In this document: piece by piece, positions 29,744-37,792 of the stretch
How positions within the stretch are numbered: the stretch's first letter is position 1
Layout of the letters: every line of letters begins with the position of its first letter
From: an uncultured Clostridia bacterium
GTDB taxonomy: Bacteria > Bacillota > Clostridia > Oscillospirales > Butyricicoccaceae
Length of the DNA: 41,354 bases
Direction: 5' to 3'
Assembly: GCA_947648385.1 (NCBI GenBank)
Contig: CANSNO010000010.1
Location: 1 to 41,354, forward strand
Notes under the pieces: model-generated
The model's database searches: none
The model's input: only the letters and a program-made list of their open reading frames with translations
Told to the model about the DNA's origin: nothing
Made by a program: the position numbers and the translations under genes

Positions 29744-31867
29744 ATGCCTGAGCATAAGGATGTTTTTGAAGAGCTTATAAAGGCGCTGGAAAAGCAGGAC
29801 AAGGGTAAAAACAGCGTTCTCGATTCCTCCGAGTTCCGTTCCCTTTTGGCTCTGAGCCGGCTGGAATCCACCATGCAGGTCAGATTTATCGCCGATCAGA
29901 TGCCGGGCGGCTTTTTCATATATCGCGCGGACGGCGGAGAGGAGCTTATATATTGCAACAAAGCCCTGATACGCCTTTTCGGCTGTGACGATTTGGAGGA
30001 TTTCAAGGCCCATACGGGATACAGCTTTGCCGGCATAGTTCACCCCGACGATATTGAAGAGGTGGAGAGGTCTATCGAGGAACAGATAGAGGAGAGCCAG
30101 TATGACCTCGACTATGTGGAATACCGCATAATTCAAAAGGACGGCACCGTGCGCTGGGTGGAGGATTACGGCCATTATGTCAACACGGAAGATGGCGGCC
30201 TTTTCTATGTCTTTGTGGCCGACGCCACCGAAAAGCGCCGGCAGCAGATGGCCGAAAAGGCCGAGGCGCTTCAGGCCGTCAATGAGGAGCTGACGCGCCG
30301 CCTGAAGATGATAGAGGGCTTCAGCATCGGATACGAATCCATCTTTTATGCCGATTTGGATACCGACACCCTTCAGCCCTATCAGCTCTCCAACAGGGGA
30401 GAGAGCATAGTTTCGCCTGACAGTCGTGACAGCTTTGAAAAGGCTATCGGCCGTTATATAGAAAGATGGGTGCACCCCGACGACCGCGAGACCATGAGGC
30501 GCGCCGCCGACGCGGAGAATATCAGGGAGCGCCTTGAACATGACAGGGCTTTCCATGTCACATACCGCGTTATGGAAGATAGCGGCGTGTCATATTTGCA
30601 GATGCTGGCCTATAATGTGGGCGGCAGGGAGCGTGTTTCGCAGATAGTCATAGGCTTCCGCAGCGTTGACGATGAGATACGCCGTCAAATGGAGCAGAGG
30701 CAGCTTATGGAAAATGCCCTCAAAAGGGCGACGGCCGCCATGGAGGCAAAAAGCACCTTCCTCTCCAATATGTCCCACGACCTTCTTACGCCCATGAACG
30801 CCGTTTTGGGTTATACGGCTTTGGCGAAAAAAGCGACAGACAATCCCGATAAGCTGCGCGCCTATCTTGATAATATAGACGACGCCGGGAACAGAATGCT
30901 CGAGCTTATTAAAGGGGTTTTGGAGCTTTCGAGGGTACAGGACAGCGCCCTTGAAAGTGATGAAAGCCCGTGCGATATCAGGGAAATGACGGCGAAGGTC
31001 GAAAGGATCATCCGCCCGATGGCAGATGACAGAGAAATTAAATTTGACGTAGATACGGAACATCTCGAACATTTTTCGGTCATAACACATGAGGAAAAGC
31101 TCTCGCAGGTTCTCGTCAAGCTGCTGACCAACGCCGTCAATTTCACCGGCAGGGGAGGCCGCGTCAGGCTGACCGTCAGCGAGAGCGGCGCGCCCACAAG
31201 GGATTACGCCGTCTACCGTTTCTGCGTCGAGGACAACGGACCCGGGATAGACCCCGAATATCTTTCCCGTATCTTCGAGCCTTTTGAGCGGCGGCAAAGC
31301 TCCACTATAAGCGGCGTGCCCGGCATGGGTCTCGGACTGACCATCGCCAGAAGCATCGTCGAGCTTATGGGCGGAAGCCTGAGCGCCGAAAGCGAGGTGG
31401 GCCGCGGCAGCCGCTTTACGGTCTCGCTGAGCCTAAGGGTGGTCGACGGAGGGAAAAGGAGCGCAAAAGGCGAAATATCCGCCTCCTCCGGCGCGTGCAG
31501 GGTGCTGTTGACAGAGGACAACGAGATAAACCGCGAGCTTGGCGTGGAGGTGCTGAAAAGCGCCGGCTTTGAGGTCGAAACGGCCGAAAACGGCAAGATA
31601 GCCCTTGAAAAGGTCATCGCCGCCGAGCCTGGCTATTACACCCTGATACTTATGGATATCCAGATGCCCGTTATGGACGGCAACGCCGCCGCCAGAGCCA
31701 TCCGCGCCCTGCCCGACAGGGAGAGGGCCGACGTGCCGATAATCGCTCTTTCGGCCAACTCTCTTGAGGAGGACAGGAAGCGATCCATGGAAAGCGGCAT
31801 GAACGGCCATATTGCCAAGCCCATACAGCTGTCCGAGCTTTTTGAGCTGATGGAGAAAATCATCTGA
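29744..31867 (+). CDS. Soluble PAS-containing hybrid histidine kinase/response regulator
   Basis: 707 aa with no membrane segment, so cytosolic. A PAS domain lies at about 45-165 (PGGFFIYRADGG, HPDDIEEVE, then the EKR linker). A second PAS-like region covers about 185-305 (WVHPDDRETM). The kinase core follows: H345 in SNMSHDLLTPMNAVLGY, N box around N463, DNGPGI (497-502), GMGLGL (527-532). A receiver domain ends the protein: phospho-acceptor D638 in LMDIQMPVMDG and K692. Output is probably relayed to another protein. The SLH gene starts 47 bp downstream without a terminator, so they may be co-transcribed. Confidence 0.9.
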   Translation: MPEHKDVFEELIKALEKQDKGKNSVLDSSEFRSLLALSRLESTMQVRFIADQMPGGFFIYRADGGEELIYCNKALIRLFGCDDLEDFKAHTGYSFAGIVHPDDIEEVERSIEEQIEESQYDLDYVEYRIIQKDGTVRWVEDYGHYVNTEDGGLFYVFVADATEKRRQQMAEKAEALQAVNEELTRRLKMIEGFSIGYESIFYADLDTDTLQPYQLSNRGESIVSPDSRDSFEKAIGRYIERWVHPDDRETMRRAADAENIRERLEHDRAFHVTYRVMEDSGVSYLQMLAYNVGGRERVSQIVIGFRSVDDEIRRQMEQRQLMENALKRATAAMEAKSTFLSNMSHDLLTPMNAVLGYTALAKKATDNPDKLRAYLDNIDDAGNRMLELIKGVLELSRVQDSALESDESPCDIREMTAKVERIIRPMADDREIKFDVDTEHLEHFSVITHEEKLSQVLVKLLTNAVNFTGRGGRVRLTVSESGAPTRDYAVYRFCVEDNGPGIDPEYLSRIFEPFERRQSSTISGVPGMGLGLTIARSIVELMGGSLSAESEVGRGSRFTVSLSLRVVDGGKRSAKGEISASSGACRVLLTEDNEINRELGVEVLKSAGFEVETAENGKIALEKVIAAEPGYYTLILMDIQMPVMDGNAAARAIRALPDRERADVPIIALSANSLEEDRKRSMESGMNGHIAKPIQLSELFELMEKII

Positions 31868-31914
31868 CGATGGTTGTTATATTCATTCCCACAATATATG
31901 AAAGGATATGTAAA

Positions 31915-32802
31915 ATGAAAAAGCTTTTAAAAGGCGTCAGCGTTATGCTTGTTCTGGTGATGTCTCTCGGCATTGCTACGGCCGTCTGCGCCGCCGAGGA
32001 CAAGGCCGATTATTCCGAGGTCGAAAAGGTTGTCGACATGGCCCGAAGGCTCAACAGCAAGGACTATACGAACTACTGGATGGTGGAAATGGCCATACAA
32101 TCCATCAACTGGGAACTGACGGCCGCCGACCAGGACAAGGTCGACAAAATGGCCGCCGAGCTGAGAAACACCATCGCCATGCTCCAGCCTGTCAAAACCA
32201 GCTCGGGCAACGTCAACGACCCTTTGCTTCTCATAGTCAACAAGAACAACAGAGATAAGAACAAGACGGGCGAGTTTTCCGACGTCAAGGAAGGCGACTG
32301 GTATGCCGAGGCTGTCAAGTATGTCGCCAAAAACGGCATCATGCCCGGCGAGGAGGACGGCACCTTCGGCCCCGACGTCCAGGCGACGCGCGCCGAGCTT
32401 GTCCAGGCTCTTTACAACAAGGCCGGGAGTCCCAATATCACGGCCGCAACCTCCTTCGGCGATATCGAAAGGGGAGCTTCCTATGCCAGAGCCGTCTCGT
32501 GGGCTTCCAGAAGGAGCATTGCCAACGGCTACGGCAACGGCAAGTTCGGTCCCGATGACCTTGTCACGCGCGAGCAGTTCGCCGTCATGTTCTACCGCTT
32601 TGCCGGAAGTCCGGCCGTTCAGGGCAGCCTGACCGCCTACGGCGATTACGCCGGTGTATCCGATTATGCCGAGGCGGCCATGATTTGGGCCACATATCAC
32701 GGCATAATCTCCGGCGTCGACGGCAACCTTGTCCCTCAGGGCAATGTCACACGCGCCGAGACGGCCACCATGATAATGAGATACAGCCAAATATTTAAAT
32801 AA
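31915..32802 (+). CDS. Secreted protein with three SLH domains
   Basis: 295 aa. Signal peptide (about 1-27, cleavage near VCA-AED). Residues 32-92 resemble a FIVAR-type helical repeat (YSEVEKVVDMARRLNSKDYT). Three S-layer homology domains follow at about 119-170, 181-232 and 240-292 (FSDVKEGDWYAEAVKY, FGDIERGASYARAV, YGDYAGVSDYAEAA). SLH triplets bind pyruvylated secondary wall polysaccharide, so this protein should sit on the cell wall. It is short: little beyond the anchor and one small domain. Start at 31915 has an AAAGGA site. Confidence 0.9.
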   Translation: MKKLLKGVSVMLVLVMSLGIATAVCAAEDKADYSEVEKVVDMARRLNSKDYTNYWMVEMAIQSINWELTAADQDKVDKMAAELRNTIAMLQPVKTSSGNVNDPLLLIVNKNNRDKNKTGEFSDVKEGDWYAEAVKYVAKNGIMPGEEDGTFGPDVQATRAELVQALYNKAGSPNITAATSFGDIERGASYARAVSWASRRSIANGYGNGKFGPDDLVTREQFAVMFYRFAGSPAVQGSLTAYGDYAGVSDYAEAAMIWATYHGIISGVDGNLVPQGNVTRAETATMIMRYSQIFK

Positions 32803-32810
32803 GCTGAAAA

Positions 32811-32842
32811 AAAGCCCTCGCCGTCGGCGAGGGCTTTTTTTT
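32811..32842. terminator. Bidirectional terminator between SLH gene and TfoX-N gene
   Basis: 12-bp stem 32811-32822 / 32826-32837, GTC loop, T-runs on both strands. It overlaps the stop of the TfoX-N gene. Confidence 0.9.
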
Positions 32843-33170
32843 ATTCAGTGGGCCTGACGGCCTTTTTCTTTCTTTCGGGAAGCTGGTCGTACATGGCCCT
32901 GAAAAGACGCTCCAAAAGCTCTCTGTTCTCGATATCCTCCACGAGGAGCATATCCTTCGCCCCCTTATAGGGCGGCTCAAGGGGAGCGTCGGGCAGCAGC
33001 TCGACGGCGGCTGGCACGGGCTTGAGAAGCAGGCGGTTGTCGCAGATGTCGCCGATAACCTTATCCCTGTAATAAAGCACATATTCACCCATCATAGCCC
33101 TGGATTTTACCTCCTCAAGACCCGAAAGCTGGTCAAGCACATAGGAAAGGAACTCCTTGCTGGTAGCCAT
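32841..33170 (-). CDS. TfoX N-terminal-domain protein
   Basis: 109 aa. VKSRAMMGEYVLYYRDKVIGDICDNRLLLK (landmark: RAMMGEYVLYY at about 24-34) is the TfoX-N fold; PPYKGAKDMLLVE at about 66-78 is typical of stand-alone members. In gamma-proteobacteria TfoX controls competence, but the short Firmicutes proteins are not shown to, so no role is assigned. AGGAGGG ribosome site. Confidence 0.85.
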   Translation of the reverse strand: MATSKEFLSYVLDQLSGLEEVKSRAMMGEYVLYYRDKVIGDICDNRLLLKPVPAAVELLPDAPLEPPYKGAKDMLLVEDIENRELLERLFRAMYDQLPERKKKAVRPTE

Positions 33171-33209
33171 TTTTAACCCTCCTGAAAACTGATGACTGAA
33201 TTATACATT

Positions 33210-33242
33210 GAAAAAGGGTCAAAAGGCAAGCCCTTTGACCCT
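33210..33242 (-). terminator. Terminator of the MATE transporter gene
   Basis: Minus-strand stem AGGGTCAAA (33234-33242) with TTTGACCCT (33215-33223), then TTTTTC, five bases after the stop codon. Confidence 0.7.
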
Positions 33243-33246
33243 GAAC

Positions 33247-34593
33247 TCAATAATTATACTTTTTCCGCTTTAATGCCAGGAAGCACAAGGCCGTTGCCAT
33301 GGCGGCGCACTCGGCCGCCGTTATCGACCACCATATGCCGTTTATGTCGAAAATAAGGGGCAGTAGGATTACCATGCCGCACTGGAAAACCAGCGTGCGA
33401 AGCCCCGATATCAGCGCCGAGGTCAGCCCGTCCCCCAAAGCCGTGAAGAAGGAGGAGCAGAAGATGACAAATCCCGACGGCAGGAATGAGAAGGAGAAGA
33501 TGGAAAAGGCCGTCACCGTCATCTCCATAAGCCTTTCGTCATAGCCGACGAACAGGGCCGAAAAGGGCCTTGAAAGCAGCAGGCCCGAAAGCACCATGGC
33601 CACCGAGCAGAGGGAGATTATTTTCAGGCTCCTCCGTCTCAGCCCCTTCAGCTCGTCTATGTTTTGAGCGCCGTAGTGATAGCTGATAATGGGGGCGCAA
33701 CCCGTGGAATAGCCTATGAATACGGCCTGGAATATCATGCAGACATACATCAGCACGCCATAGGCGGCGACGCCGTTTTCTCCGGCGTACCTCATAAGCT
33801 GAATATTGTAAAGCATGGCCACTACCGAGGCCGATATCTGGCTGATAAACTCGGACGAGCCGTTGGCGCAGACGCTCACCAGGGATTTGCCGTCAAAGCG
33901 GCACCGCGTAAGTTTCAGGCGGCTTGTGTTGCGTCGGCCGAAATAGACAAGGGGCACGGCCCCTCCGATAAGCTGGCTGAAGGCCGTGGCGGCGGCCGCC
34001 CCGACTATTCCGCCCTTCATAACGCCTACCAGCAGAGCGTCGAAAGCTATGTTGGTCACCCCGGCCATGGCCGTTATATAAAGACCCAGCTTCGGCTTTT
34101 CGGCGGCGGGGAAAACGCATTGGAAGAAAAACTGCAAAATGTAAAAGGGCAGGGCCGAGAGAAAAACCCGGCCGTAAAGCACGCTGTTTTCCAAAAGGAC
34201 GCCCCTTGCTCCCATGAGGACGGCAATCGGGCGTATAAAGGCGATGCCCAAAAGGGCGAGAAAAATGCCGACGGCTATGGCCGTGTAAACGATAAGGGAG
34301 AAAAGCTCGTTGGCCTTTTTCTCCTCCTTGCGCCCCAGCGCCATGGCTATGCGCGCGCAGCCGCCTGTGCCCAGCATAAAGCCCACCGCGCCGAGAATTA
34401 TCAGCAGGGGATATATGAAATTGACGGCCGAAAAGGCCGTTTTTCCCGCGTAATTGGAGACGAAAAACCCGTCGACTATGCCGTATACCGACGAGAATAT
34501 CATCATGATTATCGTCGGCATGGCGTATCTCATCAGCTTGCCGGAGGTGAAATGCTCCGAAAGACGTATTTCTTTTCTGTCGCGCCTGAACAT
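33247..34593 (-). CDS. MATE-family efflux transporter
   Basis: 448 aa with about twelve transmembrane helices in two homologous halves. The start resembles MepA-type proteins (LSEHFTSGKLMRYAMPTIIMMIFSS is the landmark region, beginning LSEHF at about 12), with the second-half GYSTGCAPIISYHYGAQN (about 300-317). MATE pumps exchange sodium or protons for cationic drugs and metabolites; substrate unknown. Own promoter at 34656-34684, AAAGGA site, own terminator: monocistronic. The sequence shows no local regulator for it; the BTAD gene is divergent. Confidence 0.9.
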   Translation of the reverse strand: MFRRDRKEIRLSEHFTSGKLMRYAMPTIIMMIFSSVYGIVDGFFVSNYAGKTAFSAVNFIYPLLIILGAVGFMLGTGGCARIAMALGRKEEKKANELFSLIVYTAIAVGIFLALLGIAFIRPIAVLMGARGVLLENSVLYGRVFLSALPFYILQFFFQCVFPAAEKPKLGLYITAMAGVTNIAFDALLVGVMKGGIVGAAAATAFSQLIGGAVPLVYFGRRNTSRLKLTRCRFDGKSLVSVCANGSSEFISQISASVVAMLYNIQLMRYAGENGVAAYGVLMYVCMIFQAVFIGYSTGCAPIISYHYGAQNIDELKGLRRRSLKIISLCSVAMVLSGLLLSRPFSALFVGYDERLMEMTVTAFSIFSFSFLPSGFVIFCSSFFTALGDGLTSALISGLRTLVFQCGMVILLPLIFDINGIWWSITAAECAAMATALCFLALKRKKYNY

Positions 34594-34655
34594 ATTTTAT
34601 CCTTTCTTCTTTCGGTCGGCCGGAGGCGCCGCGCGCTTCCGAAGCCATGATTGGC

Positions 34656-34684
34656 ATTGTAGCCGAATAAAGTTCGAAAGTCAA
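34656..34684 (-). promoter_or_regulatory. Promoter of the MATE gene
   Basis: Minus-strand TTGACT (34679-34684), 17-bp spacer, TACAAT (34656-34661). Confidence 0.65.
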
Positions 34685-34718
34685 GCCGGTTTTTTTTGAA
34701 GATTTAAAGGACGGGCGG

Positions 34719-34747
34719 TTGCCCAAATGAATATATTGTTGTATAAT
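34719..34747 (+). promoter_or_regulatory. Promoter of the BTAD regulator gene
   Basis: TTGCCC (34719-34724), 17-bp spacer, TATAAT (34742-34747). Transcription should begin near 34753, downstream of the two in-frame ATGs at 34746 and 34752, which therefore cannot be the start. Confidence 0.65.
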
Positions 34748-34823
34748 GTATATGAAAATATACTGGAAAAGCTATAGTTTTTTCACGGCCTGTATAAAAG
34801 GGCCAAAAGGGAGTGAAAGGTTT

Positions 34824-36095
34824 TTGAAGCAGACACCGTATTCTTTATATATCTCGGTTTTGGGAAAGTTCGCCATCAATATAAGCTCCGAAAAGGGCGG
34901 CAAAGCCCCCGATGAAAGCGCCCACGCCGGCGCCATGCTGAGGCAGAGGAGCTTTTTGCAGTACCTCTGCGTTTTCCATGACCGCGAGGTCAGCCAGGAG
35001 GAGATAATAGAGGCTGTGTTTGAATCGGATGAGGACGTGGGCGACCCCGTCAACACCCTTAAAAACAGCCTTTACCGCGCAAGGCAGCTCCTTGAAAGCC
35101 TCGGCTGTCCCGACGGCAAAAGCCTTTTGCGTTACCGCAGGGGCTATTACTCATGGAACCCCGACGTCAAAATAAAGCTCGACACCGAAGAGTTTGACGA
35201 GCTTTACGAGGCCTTTTACAGCGCCGAGAGCCAGACCACCGAGATAGGCTCGGCCATCAGGGCGCTGGAGCTTTACGAGGGTGAGTTTTTAGCCAACGCC
35301 GTCAGCAGCTCGTGGACGCTCTCCCTGCGCACCTATTACCACAGCAAATATATGAAGCTGGCCCACGACGCCACGGCCGTCCTGTATCAGCTCGGCAGAT
35401 ATAAGGAGGGCATGGATATTTGCCAGAAGGCCACCACCTCCGACCCCTTCAACGAGGAAAACCAGCTCCTCATGCTGATGCTCCTTGACGCGTCGGGGCT
35501 GTCACAGCAGGCCGTCGCCCATTATGAACAGCTCAGGGCGCTCTTTATGGACCAGCTCGGGGTGACGCCGTCACAGGAGCTTTCGGATTATTATCACCGC
35601 CTGACCCGCAGGGAGGAGCCGAGGGAGCTTGACCTGACAAATATACGCGGCCAGCTTCTTGAATCGGACATAAACGACGGCGCCTATTTCTGCGAATACA
35701 CCGTGTTTCAGAATATATACCGCATGGTATCCCGTTCTATTATGCGCAGCGGCCAGGCCGTGCAGCTGGCCATGACCGTTATGTATGACGAAAAGGGAAA
35801 TCACCTTCAGGCCAACCGCTGCGCCGTGCCGATGGACGCCCTGTATTACGCCATACGCCGCGCCCTGCGTACGGGGGACGTTTTTACCCGTTTCAGCCGC
35901 GACCAGTATCTCATACTTCTTATGTCCTCCAACTATGAAAACGCCGCCATGGCTCTCGAGCGTGTGTTAAAGCTCTTTTACGGCACGACGGGAGGCACGG
36001 GCAACAAGGTCAAATACAGCGTCCTGCCCGTCCTGCCCTCCCAGCCTGTGGGGGGCGGCTCGGGCTGGCAAATGTCAGAAATAAAAAAGAAATAG
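34824..36095 (+). CDS. SARP/BTAD-type transcriptional activator
   Basis: 423 aa. An OmpR-type winged helix (about 8-116: RSFLQYLCVFHDREVSQEE, NTLKNSLYRARQLLES) is followed by a bacterial transcriptional activation domain of helical repeats (about 117-262: DTEEFDELYEAF, YEGEFLANAV, DPFNEENQLLMLMLL, LGVTPSQEL). The C-terminal 160 residues resemble a degenerate nucleotide-cyclase fold (VFQNIYRMVSRSIMRSGQ, RTGDVFTRFSRDQYLILL) without a GGDEF motif. The TTG at 34824 is chosen because AGGGAG lies 10 bases upstream and the promoter overlaps the upstream ATGs. Stop is six bases from a promoter element with SARP-type repeats. Confidence 0.85.
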   Translation: MKQTPYSLYISVLGKFAINISSEKGGKAPDESAHAGAMLRQRSFLQYLCVFHDREVSQEEIIEAVFESDEDVGDPVNTLKNSLYRARQLLESLGCPDGKSLLRYRRGYYSWNPDVKIKLDTEEFDELYEAFYSAESQTTEIGSAIRALELYEGEFLANAVSSSWTLSLRTYYHSKYMKLAHDATAVLYQLGRYKEGMDICQKATTSDPFNEENQLLMLMLLDASGLSQQAVAHYEQLRALFMDQLGVTPSQELSDYYHRLTRREEPRELDLTNIRGQLLESDINDGAYFCEYTVFQNIYRMVSRSIMRSGQAVQLAMTVMYDEKGNHLQANRCAVPMDALYYAIRRALRTGDVFTRFSRDQYLILLMSSNYENAAMALERVLKLFYGTTGGTGNKVKYSVLPVLPSQPVGGGSGWQMSEIKKK

Positions 36096-36101
36096 ATTTT
36101 T

Positions 36102-36141
36102 TTGAAACTGTGACCTTTTTTTGACCTCCTTAGGCTACAAT
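36102..36141 (+). promoter_or_regulatory. SARP-type promoter element A
   Basis: TGTGACC (36109-36115), four bases, TTTGACC (36120-36126), nine bases, TACAAT (36136-36141). The heptamers start 11 bp apart. The preceding TTGAAAC extends the match with element B at 37697. It drives the 36197-37555 genes. Confidence 0.7.
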
Positions 36142-36196
36142 ATGTTCAGAAACCGAGAGAAGGCCGCCCCGTGAGCGGCCGGGAGGAGTGTAAAAT

Positions 36197-36625
36197 ATGG
36201 CGCTGCAGGTTGGATTTGTACCGCCCGGAAAAAACATCGTCACCGTCAGGGTGACCTCTTATACAGACCGCTGCCTTAAAGGCTATATGGGCGTCAGCCA
36301 GGAGGTCGGGCTGACCGAGTTCTCAAGCACGATAGACCTTCTTCTGCTGGCCGAAAAGCTGATGGACGATATGAGCGGCCCCCAGCGCACCGAGGCCAGA
36401 CGCAGCTTCGGCGGCTGGACGGCCGCCCCCGAGCCTGTCAAGGCTCCGGCTGAATGCAGGCACAAGGCCATGGCCACCTTCCAGATTCACATTATGTTCA
36501 GGCAGAACGCCACATGGCAGGGCAGGCTGATATGGGTCGACGAGGCCAGGGAGGCTCGCTTCCGCAGCGCGCTGGAGCTTATAAATCTCATACACAGCGC
36601 CTTGACGGCGGAGGATGAAGCATGA
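36197..36625 (+). CDS. Unrecognised protein of the surface-protein cluster
   Basis: 142 aa, soluble, no signal peptide. Two segments look like variants of one unit: residues 10-62 (GKNIVTVRVTSYTDRCLKGY... FSSTIDLLLLAEKLMDDM) and 90-138 (MATFQIHIMFRQNATWQGRLIWVD ... FRSALELINLIHSAL, landmark only), each a beta-rich stretch followed by a helix. This suggests an internal duplication. No family recognised. GGGAGGAG site before the ATG; first gene after SARP element A; its stop overlaps the next ATG. Confidence 0.8.
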   Translation: MALQVGFVPPGKNIVTVRVTSYTDRCLKGYMGVSQEVGLTEFSSTIDLLLLAEKLMDDMSGPQRTEARRSFGGWTAAPEPVKAPAECRHKAMATFQIHIMFRQNATWQGRLIWVDEAREARFRSALELINLIHSALTAEDEA

Positions 36626-36921
36626 GCATGGACAACAGGGATTTAAACAAGCTTAAGCGCATAGACCTTCTCGAGCTTCTCATAGCTCAGGGCAAGGAGA
36701 TAGACAGGCTCAAGGAGGAGCTGTCCAAGGCCGAGGCCGAGCTTTACAGCCGCAGGATAGACATTGACTCGGCCGGCTCCATCGCCGAGGCGTCCCTGCG
36801 GCTCAACGGGGTTTTTCAGGCGGCTCAGGCGGCGGCCGACCAGTATCTGGAAAATATTCGCCGCATGGAGGCCGAGGCTCGCGGACGTCTGACAGATACG
36901 GAACAGAACGGGCAAAAATAA
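36622..36921 (+). CDS. Small coiled-coil protein, function unknown
   Basis: 99 aa. A helical start (KLKRIDLLELLIAQGKEIDR) leads into a coiled coil at about 8-47, then a short region DIDSAGSIAEASLRLNGVFQ (about 47-66) and a second helix (67-93). Charged throughout, no signal peptide. Its ATG overlaps the stop of the preceding gene (ATGA), so the two products are probably made together. No family I can name firmly. Confidence 0.8.
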   Translation: MSMDNRDLNKLKRIDLLELLIAQGKEIDRLKEELSKAEAELYSRRIDIDSAGSIAEASLRLNGVFQAAQAAADQYLENIRRMEAEARGRLTDTEQNGQK

Positions 36922-36961
36922 ACCCACAAAGATATAAAAGCCGAGGGGAGGCATTGAGCCG

Positions 36962-37555
36962 ATGTTTTGGAAAAAGAAAAAAATACCGGCGGCGGCGCCC
37001 AGCGTGGAGCAGCTGGAGGTCCAGCTCAGGCAGGAAAGGCATAAGATAAGATATCTTTACGCCCTCCGCACCACAGTCTACACGATTCTGTCGGTGGCGG
37101 CCCTCACGATATTGATAGCCACCCTCTGGCTGCCGGCCCTTCAGATATACGGCACCTCCATGACGCCGAATCTTGTGGAGGGAGACCTTGTGGTCGCCGT
37201 CAAGAGCAAGAAGTTCGACCAGGGCGACGTCATCGCCTTTTATTATAACAATAAAATACTTGTCAAAAGGGTCATCGCCGGGCCGGGCGACTGGGTGGAC
37301 ATCAAAGAGGACGGCACGGTTTATGTCAACTCTCAGCAGATAGAAGAGCCTTATCTGACCGAAAAGGCCTTCGGTCAGTGCGACATCGACCTGCCCTGTC
37401 AGGTGCCCGACGGACAGTATTTTGTTATGGGAGACCACCGCGCCACATCCATGGATTCGCGCAGCACAACCGTCGGATATGTCTCCATAGATGACGTGGT
37501 CGGCCGACTGCTTTTGAGGGTATGGCCGCTGGAGCATATCGGCACGGTAAAATAA
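36962..37555 (+). CDS. lepB: Type I signal peptidase
   Basis: 197-aa membrane peptidase. A charged cytosolic N-terminus (MFWKKKK and a helix to about 35) precedes one transmembrane helix (about 40-60). The catalytic Ser is in YGTSMTPNLVEGD (about 64-76) and the general-base Lys in VKRVIAGPGDWVDI (about 100-113); the MGDHR..SMDSR box (about 156-167) completes the family signature. Fourth gene of the SARP-controlled block and directly upstream of the adhesin, so it is likely dedicated to the adhesin's unusual signal sequence. The gene symbol denotes family, not necessarily the housekeeping enzyme. Confidence 0.92.
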   Translation: MFWKKKKIPAAAPSVEQLEVQLRQERHKIRYLYALRTTVYTILSVAALTILIATLWLPALQIYGTSMTPNLVEGDLVVAVKSKKFDQGDVIAFYYNNKILVKRVIAGPGDWVDIKEDGTVYVNSQQIEEPYLTEKAFGQCDIDLPCQVPDGQYFVMGDHRATSMDSRSTTVGYVSIDDVVGRLLLRVWPLEHIGTVK

Positions 37556-37610
37556 TATCCTTTTTGTATTATTCGGAAATGAAAAGACGCGGTATGCGGT
37601 AATTCAAGTT

Positions 37611-37632
37611 CGGCGCCCCAAAGTGGGCGCCG
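37611..37632 (+). terminator. Hairpin after lepB, possible terminator
   Basis: CGGCGCCC (37611-37618), 6-nt loop, GGGCGCCG (37625-37632), but no T-run, so termination would be weak. The rest of the 237-bp gap up to the adhesin holds promoter element B and nothing else recognised. Confidence 0.35.
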
Positions 37633-37696
37633 TAGCCTTAAAAGCCATCTCATGGAGGAGCCGGTAAAATTTAAGCGGAATAAAAATGAGAAAAAA

Positions 37697-37736
37697 TTCA
37701 AACTGTGACCACTTTGAGACCTTTTGGGTTTATAAT
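37697..37736 (+). promoter_or_regulatory. SARP-type promoter element B
   Basis: TGTGACC (37704-37710), four bases, TGAGACC (37715-37721), nine bases, TATAAT (37731-37736). Same geometry as element A, with 28 of 40 positions identical and 13 of the first 14. It lies about 57 bp before the adhesin ATG. Confidence 0.7.
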
Positions 37737-37792
37737 GAGGTTAGAAGTTAAGGATAGACAGATAATAAACCACAAGAAAGGGAGTGACATAG

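Noticed and set aside
34746..34823. ATG starts at 34746 or 34752 for the BTAD regulator
   Set aside because: They overlap or precede the predicted transcription start and lack ribosome sites; the TTG at 34824 has one.
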